27,407 nucleotides of DNA from the NCBI GenBank assembly GCA_002293125.1, contig DBCR01000057.1, forward strand, positions 1 through 27,407, written 5' to 3'. Within the stretch, counting starts at the first letter, position 1. Every line of letters begins with the position of its first letter. The DNA comes from Opitutia bacterium UBA953 (lineage in GTDB: Bacteria; Verrucomicrobiota; Verrucomicrobiia; Opitutales; UBA953). The position numbers were made by a program, and so were the translations under genes. This document shows positions 13,982 to 21,135 of the stretch, in pieces. Below the pieces are notes generated by a model. The model was not told where the DNA came from, made no database searches, and saw nothing but the letters and a program-made list of their open reading frames with translations.

Positions 13982-15120
13982 GTGACGCCGAAGCGGAAGA
14001 CGAGCTTTTGGGAATACTGTTCGCCGGGGCGCAGGATGCCGCTGGGGTAACCGAGGCGATGGAACGCAGGCTGGTTCGGCGAGTCCGGGAAGAGGCCGGG
14101 CTCGAGGCAGAAGCCTTGGCGGAAGGCGAAGGGCTTAGGCCAGCGGCCTTGCACGGTGCCGGTGAGGAAGTTGCCGGTATAGAATTGGAGTCCGGGGGCG
14201 TCGGTGAGGACTTCGAGCGTGCGGCCGGAGGACGCTTCGGCGACGAAGGCGGCGGACTTCAGGGACTTATCCGTGCCGAGGTCGTAGCAGTGGTCATAGC
14301 CTCTTCCGCGACGGAGCTGGTCATGCGGGGCGCCGATGCGTTCGCCGATCGCGTGCGGGCGACGGAAATCAAACGGCGTTTTCGTGACATCCATGAACTC
14401 GCCGGTCGGGATGAGCGCGGCCGTGACTGGTACGAGGCGATCGGAGCGGAGCGTCATGCGGTGGTCGAGGATACTACCTTGGCCGGCGAGGTTGAAGAAG
14501 ACGTGGTTCGTGAGATTGCAGGCCGTCGGGGCGTCGGTCGTCGCCGCGAAGTCGATGGTCAGTTCGTCGGCATGGTCAGGTAGGGTGTAGGTGACCGTCA
14601 CGTTGAGCGTGCCCGGGTAGCCTTCTTCGCCATCGGGGCTGACGGTGGTGAAGCGGACCGCGGAGGCGTCGGCGGTGCGGATCGCTTCGGATTTCCAGAC
14701 GCGCTTATCGAAGCCACGGAGACCGCCGTGGAGGTGGTTGCCGTTGTTGTTCTGCGCCAGGGCAATGGTGCGGCCGTCGATGGTCAGCTGGCCGTTCGCG
14801 AGGCGGTTGGCGTAACGGCCGACGGTGCTGCCGAGGAAGGGATTCCCGGCGACATAGTCCTCGAGTGAGCGGAGTCCGAGGGTGACTTCACCGAGGCGGC
14901 CTTGGATGTCCGGGACGCGGATCGAGGTGAGCGTGGCGCCGAACTCGCTGACCGAGACTTCCATGCCGCGGGCGTTCGTGAGCGTGTGGAGCTGGACCGG
15001 CTGGCCGTCGATGAGGCCGTGCTGGCGGCGGAGGGTCAGGCCGGCGCGTCGCGAGCGGCGGAGGGTCAGGAAGCCCGTCACCAGGAGGGTGCCGTAGACC
15101 AGTGCTTCAGGGGAGAGCAT
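13972..15120 (-). CDS. galM: Aldose 1-epimerase (mutarotase) with N-terminal membrane anchor
   Basis: GalM interconverts alpha and beta anomers of aldoses. The 382-residue product shows GATLTSIRVPD (61-71), GRYANRL (101-107), HLHGG with H131, the NLTNHVFFNLAG motif with catalytic-acid candidate H206, the substrate Asp D276 in GYDHCYD and E340 in CLEPG as catalytic base. This is the full active-site set. The barrel starts near residue 40, and the extra N-terminus has one hydrophobic stretch (about 6-20) followed by RRSRRAG. That resembles a signal anchor or uncleaved signal, so the enzyme may work at the membrane or in the periplasm (inferred), unlike the cytoplasmic E. coli enzyme. The leader is C-rich (CACCCCTCCCTCACCCC) without a Shine-Dalgarno. 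Direct copies of a long intergenic repeat flank the gene. Confidence 0.9.
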   Translation of the reverse strand: MLSPEALVYGTLLVTGFLTLRRSRRAGLTLRRQHGLIDGQPVQLHTLTNARGMEVSVSEFGATLTSIRVPDIQGRLGEVTLGLRSLEDYVAGNPFLGSTVGRYANRLANGQLTIDGRTIALAQNNNGNHLHGGLRGFDKRVWKSEAIRTADASAVRFTTVSPDGEEGYPGTLNVTVTYTLPDHADELTIDFAATTDAPTACNLTNHVFFNLAGQGSILDHRMTLRSDRLVPVTAALIPTGEFMDVTKTPFDFRRPHAIGERIGAPHDQLRRGRGYDHCYDLGTDKSLKSAAFVAEASSGRTLEVLTDAPGLQFYTGNFLTGTVQGRWPKPFAFRQGFCLEPGLFPDSPNQPAFHRLGYPSGILRPGEQYSQKLVFRFGVTRG

Positions 15121-15172
15121 GGCGAGAAATTGCGGGGTGAGGGAGGGGTGGGCAAATCAAACAGGATGCCAT

Positions 15173-15208
15173 GGGGGTCTGCTGGCAAGCTGGCATGCTG
15201 CGAAGCAG
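15173..15208 (+). repeat. Degenerate post-stop-like element upstream of galM
   Basis: GGGGGTCTGCTGGCA (15173-15187) followed by AGCTGGCATGCTGCGAAGCAG. It looks like a post-stop element fused to the start of the long repeat, lacking the GTGAACGG core, and it does not follow a stop codon. It lies in the 335-base gap 15121-15455, where no gene is seen. Confidence 0.55.
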
Positions 15209-15362
15209 AGGCATGTATTTTCAGGTGGCGGGTGGCAGCCCCGGGTGGCTGGTGGCGGGTTTTGATATACCAACCGCCATCCGCTGACCGCTAACACCTC
15301 TCCCATGTAGGGCTGGTCATCCTTGGCCGGCCGCGGCCGAACAAGGATGCTCGGCCATACCT
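15189..15362 (+). repeat. Composite intergenic repeat, copy 2 (5' of galM)
   Basis: Second copy of 13735-13873, same orientation. It differs by an insertion of about 28 bases near 15225-15258, bounded by GGTGGCGGG on both sides. It also has one additional 7-base unit (CTGACCG at 15284-15290), and its terminal hairpin (15335-15343 with 15348-15356) carries one change that is a mismatch on one strand and a G-U wobble on the other. The tail is ATACCT. Confidence 0.85.
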
Positions 15363-15377
15363 CGTTGTGCATGTAAC

Positions 15378-15403
15378 AAAAAAAAGCCGCCTGGTCGGGC
15401 GGC
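15378..15403 (-). terminator. Intrinsic terminator of the clpP-rhomboid-prc operon
   Basis: On the minus strand: GCCGCC (15403-15398), 6-base loop, GGCGGC (15391-15386), then eight T (15385-15378). It lies 53 bases beyond the prc stop. Its upstream flank AGACAGGCCGCC is the same as in the terminator at 3053-3076. Confidence 0.93.
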
Positions 15404-15413
15404 CTGTCTTTGC

Positions 15414-15448
15414 TTCGCAGCCGTTCACCATGCCAGCGGATCCCCGCC
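15414..15448 (-). repeat. Post-stop element, copy 4 (after prc)
   Basis: In the prc sense: GGCGGGGATCCGCTGGCATG, then GTGAACGGCTGCGAA, starting eight bases after the stop and running into the terminator at 15378-15403. The order stop, element, terminator is the same as after the autotransporter gene. Confidence 0.75.
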
Positions 15449-15455
15449 GTCCGGT

Positions 15456-17648
15456 TTACTTCGTCTTGGTTTCCTTGGCGGCGGCGACGGAGGAGCCGAG
15501 GAGGGCGGTCCAGTCGGTCGCGATGCGCACCGCTTCCTGGAGCTGGATATCGTAATCCGGCCAATCGTCATCTTCGAGGGGGTCACGCATGCGGCTGGCC
15601 CGCTTGCTCTTCGCGGCGGAGGCCGGGCCTTCCTTTTTCTCCTGCTCGATGGCCGCATCGAGTTTCACGTCCTGGACCTTGAAGGCCTTCTTCGCGTAAT
15701 CGGAGAGCTCGCGGCGGATCTGTTCGCGGAATTCCAGGTCGTCCTTGCGCTCGGTGCTGCGCTGGTCGAGCGAGAGTGACACGTCCTTGCGGACCTGTCG
15801 GCTCTTCGTCCAATCAATCGTACGGGAGAGCGTGAGGAATTCCGGGAGCTCGGACTGGCGGCGGGTGGAGCCGGCGGCGAGCTGGGCGATGAGGCTGTCG
15901 GAAAGCTTGGCCTTCAGCCAATCGCCTTCGTCGGCCTTGGTGAGCGTGGGCGTGACAGAATCCCAAGGGAGGGGGCGGTCGAGATCGGACTCGGAAACCG
16001 GCAGCACCGAATAGACGGAGGGGACGACGATGTCGGCCGGGACGCCCTTGAGCTGGATCGAAGAGCCGCTGGGAGCGTACCACTTCTGGATGGTGACCTT
16101 CACCGCGGACTTTAGGTTCTTATCAAAGCGGCTCAGCTCGATGATGTTCTGCACCGATCCCTTGCCGTGGGTGTTCGTATCGCCGACGACGATGGCGCGA
16201 CGGTGGTCGCGCATCGCACCGGCGAAGATCTCGGAGGCCGAAGCGGAGAGTTTCGAGGTCAGCACGATCAGCGGACCATTCCAGGCGACCTTCTCGTCTT
16301 CGTCGCGGTAGTCTTCGGAACGACCTTGGCTGTCGCGGACCTGGAGGACGGAGCCTTTCGGGATGAAGAGCCCGGAGATGTCGACCGCCTCGGTCAGGAG
16401 GCCGCCACCGTTCTTGCGGAGATCCATGATGAGGGCCTTCATGCCCATCGCCTTGAGTTTATTGATGAGCTGCTCGATATCAGCCGAAGGGCTGGAGCCG
16501 GAGCCGTCGGCGTTCTTGCCGTAGAACGAAGGAAGGTCGATGACGCCGAGGAGCAGCGTGCCATTCCCGTTCGGGACTTCGAAGGCCTTGGCGGAGGCCA
16601 TCTGGCCGACGAGCTTGATCTGATCGCGCTTGAGCACGATCGTCTTCCGGCCGCCAGCGGCCATATCGACGAGGAGGCGGACGGACGTGCCTTGCTTGCC
16701 GCGGATGCGGCTGATCGCCTTCGAGAGGCGCATGCCGACGATGTCTTCCATCTCGCCGGTAGCACCTTGGCCGACGGCGATAATCTTGTCACCTGACTTG
16801 GCCTGACGGGAGAGGTCGAGCGGACCCCCGGGAAGGATATCCTTGATGACGCAGACGCCGTCTTCGTCCGAGAGCGTCGCCCCGATGCCCACGAGTGAGT
16901 TGCGCATCGCGATCTCGAATTCTTCCAGCGACTGCTGGGAGAAGAAGGTCGAGTGCGGGTCATACTGGCTCGAGTAGGAGTTAAGGAAGAGCTCCTCGAC
17001 CTCGTGCTGATCGAAGTTAAGGTAGGTGCGGGTCTTGTCGTAGCGCTTCTTCAGGCGGTCGGCGGATTCCTTGGTCTTTTCGGGGGTGATTTCCGGGAGG
17101 GCCTGATCCTTAGGGGCCTTGGCGGTACCGGTGCGATCTTCACCGAGGAGTTCCGAAAGCATGTCGAGGCGAAGCCGGAGCGCCCAGAGGGCGTCGGCGG
17201 CTTCCTGGTTGGCGGGCCACTCGGCCTTCTTTCGGTCGACCGGGAAAGTGCCCGGCTGGGTGAGGTCAATCGGCAGGTCGAGGGCGGCGAGGTTCGAGAC
17301 CGTGCGCTCGTTGACCTTCTTCTTGAAGAGGGCGTAGATCTCGAAGGCCGGAGTCAGGTTGCCGCGCTGCAGGTAGAGATCGAGCGTCTTGCCGTAGCGG
17401 TTGACGAACTCGTCCACTTCTTCGGCCGTGAAGTACATCTTCGCGCCATCGAGGTTTTCGCAGTAGGTCTTCACGACGGAGTTCATGTCGACCGAGCCCA
17501 TGTCCTTCTTGCTGATGTGGAGCTTCTCGAGGAGCGCCGCGGTGGCGCGCGTCTCGTTCTGCATCGACTGCGTGGTGGTGAAGCCGGCGGTCTGGCCGTA
17601 GGCCAGCGCTGCCAGAAGGATCGGCAGCAGGAAAAGTCTGAGGCGCAT
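15456..17648 (-). CDS. prc: Tail-specific protease Prc/CtpA (S41 family)
   Basis: A 730-residue exported serine protease of the long Prc type, which degrades misfolded or C-terminally tagged envelope proteins and trims cell-wall hydrolase networks. A signal peptide (MRLRLFLLPILLAALAYG) is followed by an N-terminal helical domain, and a PDZ domain around 240-330 (VGIGATLSDEDGVCVIKDILPGGPLD). The S41 core has S470 in the SASASE motif, D481 in AMRDH and K496 in HGKGSVQ, aligning with the Ser-Asp-Lys set of E. coli Prc (S430, D441, K455), with one extra residue before the lysine. A charged C-terminal domain follows, as in that family. The gene begins 20 bases after the rhomboid stop and has a strikingly C-rich leader. 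A post-stop element and terminator end the operon. Confidence 0.93.
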   Translation of the reverse strand: MRLRLFLLPILLAALAYGQTAGFTTTQSMQNETRATAALLEKLHISKKDMGSVDMNSVVKTYCENLDGAKMYFTAEEVDEFVNRYGKTLDLYLQRGNLTPAFEIYALFKKKVNERTVSNLAALDLPIDLTQPGTFPVDRKKAEWPANQEAADALWALRLRLDMLSELLGEDRTGTAKAPKDQALPEITPEKTKESADRLKKRYDKTRTYLNFDQHEVEELFLNSYSSQYDPHSTFFSQQSLEEFEIAMRNSLVGIGATLSDEDGVCVIKDILPGGPLDLSRQAKSGDKIIAVGQGATGEMEDIVGMRLSKAISRIRGKQGTSVRLLVDMAAGGRKTIVLKRDQIKLVGQMASAKAFEVPNGNGTLLLGVIDLPSFYGKNADGSGSSPSADIEQLINKLKAMGMKALIMDLRKNGGGLLTEAVDISGLFIPKGSVLQVRDSQGRSEDYRDEDEKVAWNGPLIVLTSKLSASASEIFAGAMRDHRRAIVVGDTNTHGKGSVQNIIELSRFDKNLKSAVKVTIQKWYAPSGSSIQLKGVPADIVVPSVYSVLPVSESDLDRPLPWDSVTPTLTKADEGDWLKAKLSDSLIAQLAAGSTRRQSELPEFLTLSRTIDWTKSRQVRKDVSLSLDQRSTERKDDLEFREQIRRELSDYAKKAFKVQDVKLDAAIEQEKKEGPASAAKSKRASRMRDPLEDDDWPDYDIQLQEAVRIATDWTALLGSSVAAAKETKTK

Positions 17649-17668
17649 AAAGGGTGGGGTGGGGAAAC

Positions 17669-18562
17669 TTAGCGTAGGCGGGCGCTAAGTTCTTCGAGCC
17701 TACGTTTCTCGCCGACAGTGAGCGAGCCGAATCCCCCAGCCGAAATCTTATCCAGAAGCCGGTCCATTTCCGCACGAGCTTGGGCGGAGGTGAGCGGGCG
17801 GGATGAGGGATTTACCTCGGTCGGGGTCTCGAAAGCGGGGCTCGGAGCGTCGGTTGGCACGGGTTCCTGCACCTGAGCGTAACTGGGAGCCCAATTTGTC
17901 CGGTTGAGATAACGCCAAGCGAGCCAGCCGAAGATCAGGCCACCGAGGTGGGCCGAGTGGGCGATGTTGTCGGTCCAGGCGCCTTTCCAGCCGGGCCAGT
18001 CGTGGCGGCCCGGGAATTCGGAGAAGGCCCAGCCGAGCACCGTGAAGAGCGAGACCACGATGAGGAGCCAGCGGACCTTGAGCGTGACGGGCAGGAAAAA
18101 GAATAGGAGCAGGGTGATCTGGTGATCGAGCTTATCGAGCAGCGCGACGAGCATCAGCGCGTAGACGCCGGCGGAGATACCGAGGAGCGCGCCGTCATCC
18201 CGGCCGCCAAGGCCACTGAGATACCAAGTAAGCGCTCCGATGATTGCGCCGCCGACAAGTACCTTCAGGAGCGTGACCGGTCCGTGCTCCTGCTCGACCG
18301 TCGCGCCGGTCCACCAAAGCACGAGTCCGTTACCGAGGAGATGCCAGAACCCATCGTGCAGGAGCGCATGCGTGACCCACTGCCAAGGCTGCAGGGCGCT
18401 TTCTCTGAGCACCATCCAGCCGAGGAAGTCCGCGTGCGCGGATTCCTGGATCAGGTTAAGGATGAAGAAGCCGACGAGGATGCCGACGACCCATGCCGTC
18501 AGGGAGATCGGCGTGCGCGGGGCACCCGTCGATCGCATATAGGCCCGGTCGCCGATGCCCAT
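17669..18562 (-). CDS. Rhomboid family intramembrane serine protease
   Basis: A 297-residue polytopic protein with six to seven membrane segments. Rhomboid hallmarks are present: VTHALLHDGFWHLLGN (63-78), the HxxxxHxxxN-like loop and helix with H74 and N78 that stabilise the oxyanion; LLGISAGVYAL with candidate nucleophile S130 (usual pattern GxSG; here GISAG); and SAHLGGLIFGW with the catalytic histidine H205. A soluble C-terminal tail (about 222-297) ends in a helical segment, AEMDRLLDKISAGGFGSLT and onward, seen in some bacterial rhomboids. Either ATG 18562 or ATG 18538 could be the start; the former lies 15 bases after clpP. Location between clpP and prc suggests a role in membrane-protein quality control, which is an inference. 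Confidence 0.9.
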   Translation of the reverse strand: MGIGDRAYMRSTGAPRTPISLTAWVVGILVGFFILNLIQESAHADFLGWMVLRESALQPWQWVTHALLHDGFWHLLGNGLVLWWTGATVEQEHGPVTLLKVLVGGAIIGALTWYLSGLGGRDDGALLGISAGVYALMLVALLDKLDHQITLLLFFFLPVTLKVRWLLIVVSLFTVLGWAFSEFPGRHDWPGWKGAWTDNIAHSAHLGGLIFGWLAWRYLNRTNWAPSYAQVQEPVPTDAPSPAFETPTEVNPSSRPLTSAQARAEMDRLLDKISAGGFGSLTVGEKRRLEELSARLR

Positions 18563-18577
18563 GCGCGCAGGCCGTCC

Positions 18578-19186
18578 TCAGAGCTTCTTCACGATCGCGT
18601 CGGCGAGGCCATACTCGATGGCCTCCTCGGCGGTCATGTAGAAGTCGCGGTCGGTATCCTTGGTGACTTTTTCGATCTTCTGCTTCGAGGCCTTGGCGAG
18701 GATCTCGTTGAGCTCGGAGCGGAGGCGTTCCATTTCCTGGGCCTGGATGTGGATGTCCACGGCGGTCGCCTGAATGCGGCCCATGATGAGCGGCTGGTGG
18801 ATCATCACGCGGGAGTGGGGGAAGAGGAGGCGGTTGCCCTTTTCCTTGGGAGCCTGCAGGAGGATGGAGCCCATCGAGGCGGCCATGCCGGTGACGACGA
18901 CCTTCACGGGGGAGCTGATCATGCGGATGGTGTCATAGACGGCCATGCCAGAGGTGATGGAGCCACCCGGGGTGTTGATGTAGAAGGTGATCTCCTTGCC
19001 GGGGTCGATGCCGTCCAGGTACAGGAGCTTCTCGACGATGTCGCGGGCAGACGCGTCTTCGACGGCGCCCCAAAGGAAGATCTTCCGCTGTTCGAGGAAC
19101 TTCTTCTGGATGAGCATGGCGCTCGGGCCGCCGTCCTTGGGGGCGGCCGGGGTCTTCTCGTCCTCGTCTTCGTCGTCGTTACGCAT
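18578..19186 (-). CDS. clpP: ATP-dependent Clp protease proteolytic subunit
   Basis: A 202-residue ClpP, the self-compartmentalising serine peptidase that degrades substrates unfolded by ClpX or ClpA/C. Seen: NTPGGSITSGMAVYDT (71-86), the active serine S104 in GMAASMGS, H130 in RVMIHQP and D181 in TDRDFYM, so the triad is complete. The N-terminus carries an unusually acidic stretch (MRNDDEDEDE) and a Pro/Ala linker before the first strand. The IMGRIQATAVDIHIQA handle helix region differs from the GGxxGQAxDI of the common ClpP, which suggests a second-type paralogue (inferred). ATG 19186 was chosen (leader ACTCCC); an in-frame TTG at 19198 is possible. No clpX or tig lies beside it, unlike the common arrangement. 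It heads an operon with rhomboid and prc. Confidence 0.93.
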   Translation of the reverse strand: MRNDDEDEDEKTPAAPKDGGPSAMLIQKKFLEQRKIFLWGAVEDASARDIVEKLLYLDGIDPGKEITFYINTPGGSITSGMAVYDTIRMISSPVKVVVTGMAASMGSILLQAPKEKGNRLLFPHSRVMIHQPLIMGRIQATAVDIHIQAQEMERLRSELNEILAKASKQKIEKVTKDTDRDFYMTAEEAIEYGLADAIVKKL

Positions 19187-19311
19187 GGGAGTCGTCAAAT
19201 TGCCCGAATCCGGCCCCGTGGCAAGCGTGGGAAGGCGAAGCAGTCGGGGAAATCATTCACAGTCGGCGGGCGACCTTGCTCCCCGGAGGGGCTTATGCCT
19301 AGGTTCCGGCC

Positions 19312-20382
19312 GTGCCCACCCTCCGCCTCACCGGCCTGCGCCGCCAGCTCGGCACGACGCCCGTCCTCGCGGGGGTCGATCTCGTCGTCGAGACGGGCAC
19401 GCTCTGCTGCCTGCTGGGTCCGTCGGGCAGCGGCAAGACGACCCTTCTCAAGGTGCTCGCGGGGCAGATCGAATCCCAGGGCGGCACGGTACTCCTCGAC
19501 AACCGTGACATCACGTACGCCGAGTCCGCCGAGCGCGGCTTCGGTTTCGTGCACCAAAACTATGCGCTTTTCCCACACCTCACCGTGCTGGAGAACGCCG
19601 CGTTCTCGCTCGACGCGGAAAAGCTTTCCGCCGTGGAGATCAAGGACCGCGCGCTCGCGGCGCTCAAGCTCGTCGGCGCCGCCGGCTGGGCCGCGCGCCG
19701 TCCGCAGGAGCTTTCCGGCGGCCAGCAGCAGCGCGTCGCCCTCGCCCGCGTGCTGGCGCTGCGTCCGCAGCTCCTGCTGCTCGATGAGCCCCTCAGCAAC
19801 CTCGACGCCGCCTCGCGGCTCGAAGTCCGCGAGGTCATCCGCCAGCTCGTGCGCACGACCGGCATCACGGCGCTCTGCGTGCTGCATGACCAGAAGGACG
19901 CCTTCGCGATGGCCGACCGCCTCGCGATCATGCACGAAGGCCGCATCGTACAGACCGGCCTCCCCATCGACCTCTACCGCCGTCCCGCCGACAGCTGGAT
20001 CGCGACCTTCCTCGGCTCCGCCAACCTCATCCCCGGCAAGGTCGTCCATGTGGGCGCGGGCGAATTCGTGGCCGAGACCGCCGTCGGCGAAGTCCGTGGC
20101 GCGCTGGCCACGCCGGCCAGCGCCCCGGGCCCCGGCGCGAAGATTGTCGTCTGTGTTCGACCCGAGTGCCTGAAACTCGATTTCATGGCGCCCGATGAGA
20201 ACGCCTTTGCCGGCTCGATCACCGCCTCGCTCTTCCAAGGCGACGTTTCCCTGCACGATTTCAAGACCAAGGAGGGCGTGGTCCTCAAGGTCTCCGAAGC
20301 CAACCCACGCCAGCGGGTCGGCTCCAAGGCCACCGTCTTCGCCTGGGCCGAGCCCGAGGACGTCGTCGGCCTTAACCGCTGA
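19312..20382 (+). CDS. ABC transporter ATP-binding protein (PotA/FbpC-like, with TOBE domain)
   Basis: A 356-residue importer-type ATPase. Walker A GPSGSGKT (36-43, K42), Q-loop FVHQNYALFPHLTV with Q82, signature LSGGQQQR (134-141), Walker B LLLLDEP with E159, and the H-loop LHDQ with H192 are all intact. Residues about 235-356 form a TOBE-type regulatory domain (VCVRPECLKL and GDVSLHDF), as in spermidine/putrescine, iron(III), sulfate or molybdate import ATPases. The ligand cannot be read from the sequence. The start is GTG 19312, chosen because it places the first beta-strand (TLRLTGLRRQ) at the N-terminus; it has no Shine-Dalgarno. No permease or binding-protein gene is adjacent, so it must work with partners encoded elsewhere, or serve several permeases. 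It is divergent from clpP, 125 bases apart. Confidence 0.9.
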   Translation: MPTLRLTGLRRQLGTTPVLAGVDLVVETGTLCCLLGPSGSGKTTLLKVLAGQIESQGGTVLLDNRDITYAESAERGFGFVHQNYALFPHLTVLENAAFSLDAEKLSAVEIKDRALAALKLVGAAGWAARRPQELSGGQQQRVALARVLALRPQLLLLDEPLSNLDAASRLEVREVIRQLVRTTGITALCVLHDQKDAFAMADRLAIMHEGRIVQTGLPIDLYRRPADSWIATFLGSANLIPGKVVHVGAGEFVAETAVGEVRGALATPASAPGPGAKIVVCVRPECLKLDFMAPDENAFAGSITASLFQGDVSLHDFKTKEGVVLKVSEANPRQRVGSKATVFAWAEPEDVVGLNR

Positions 20383-20403
20383 TTTCCGGGAACTAGTGGG
20401 TGG

Positions 20404-20434
20404 ACGGGCGGGTCGGTTTATGGACACTGCCCGT
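20404..20434 (+). promoter_or_regulatory. Leader hairpin just before the DJ-1-like start
   Basis: ACGGGC (20404-20409) pairs with GCCCGT (20429-20434). With two mismatches the stem extends outward through the GGGT upstream and the ACCCCC directly before ATG 20441. It lies between the ABC ATPase stop and the operon start. Confidence 0.4.
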
Positions 20435-20440
20435 ACCCCC

Positions 20441-21130
20441 ATGAAACTCCGCCTCTTCACCGCCGGCCTCCTCGGCCTTTGCGCCCTGGCTTCCGCCGCC
20501 GGCCTCATCGACAACAAGAACCAGGCCTCGATCTCCTCGGGCGCCGACAAGCCCGAGAACGCCAAGAAGCCAAAGGTGCTCATCGTCATCGGCGACGCCA
20601 CCGAGCTCCTCGACACGATGTATCCGGTCTACCGCCTGCAGGAAGCCGGCTTCCAGCCGGTCTTCGCGACGCCCGAGAAGCGCGTCTACCAGACCGTGCT
20701 CCACGAGGTGAAGCCAGGTTGGACCATCACCAAGGAGTGGGAGGGCTACACCATCAACTCCGACATCGCCTTCAAGGACATCAAGCCCGAGGAGTACGCG
20801 GGTATCTTCTTCAGCGGCGGCCGTGCCCCGGAGTATATCCGCGAAGACGAGGCGCTCCTGGCCGCCACCCGTTGGTTCTGGGAGAATAAGAAGCCGATGA
20901 TGAGCGTCTGCCACGGCGTCGAGATTCCCGCCCGCGCCGGCATCGTGAAGGGCCTCCGCATGGCCACCGTGCCGAAGTGTAAGTTCGACCTCGAGGTCTG
21001 TGGTGGCATCTTCGTGAACGCCCCGGTCGTCATCGATCGCCACATGGTCAGCGGCCGCACCTTCCATGACAACGGCGCCTTCGTCGGCCCTTGGATCAAG
21101 ATGCTCGAAGCCCAGCGCGACCAGAAATAA
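20441..21130 (+). CDS. Exported DJ-1/PfpI family protein
   Basis: A 229-residue protein of the class I glutamine-amidotransferase-like superfamily. It begins with a signal peptide (MKLRLFTAGLLGLCALASAA). The mature part has VLIVIGDATELLDTMYPVYR (46-65) with E55 in the position of the conserved DJ-1 glutamate, FFSGGRAPEYI (123-133), and the nucleophile elbow MMSVCHGVEIPARAG with C157-H158. The family includes glyoxalase III-like, deglycase-disputed and protease-like members; which activity applies here is open. Most members are cytoplasmic, so the signal peptide is notable. ATG 20441 was chosen because the signal peptide starts there; an ATG at 20420 is in frame. It is followed by the isomerase gene after only five bases and probably heads a four-gene operon ending at 25648. 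Confidence 0.82.
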   Translation: MKLRLFTAGLLGLCALASAAGLIDNKNQASISSGADKPENAKKPKVLIVIGDATELLDTMYPVYRLQEAGFQPVFATPEKRVYQTVLHEVKPGWTITKEWEGYTINSDIAFKDIKPEEYAGIFFSGGRAPEYIREDEALLAATRWFWENKKPMMSVCHGVEIPARAGIVKGLRMATVPKCKFDLEVCGGIFVNAPVVIDRHMVSGRTFHDNGAFVGPWIKMLEAQRDQK

Positions 21131-21135
21131 ACGCC

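Noticed and set aside
13735..15362. Insertion sequence or composite transposon around galM
   Set aside because: The flanking repeats carry no transposase frame, and no target-site duplication is visible at the outer ends. I report them only as intergenic repeats.
13666..15455. CRISPR array
   Set aside because: The repeats near galM are few, of different types, irregularly spaced and related by inversion. There are no regular repeat-spacer units and no cas genes.
18122..20173. 683-codon plus-strand frame across rhomboid, clpP and the ABC ATPase
   Set aside because: It crosses three well-supported genes in other frames and becomes Ser/Arg/Pro low-complexity. It is a chance absence of stops in GC-rich DNA.
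19195..20616. Long minus-strand frame opposite the ABC ATPase
   Set aside because: The ATPase motifs on the plus strand are complete and the antisense product shows no motif.
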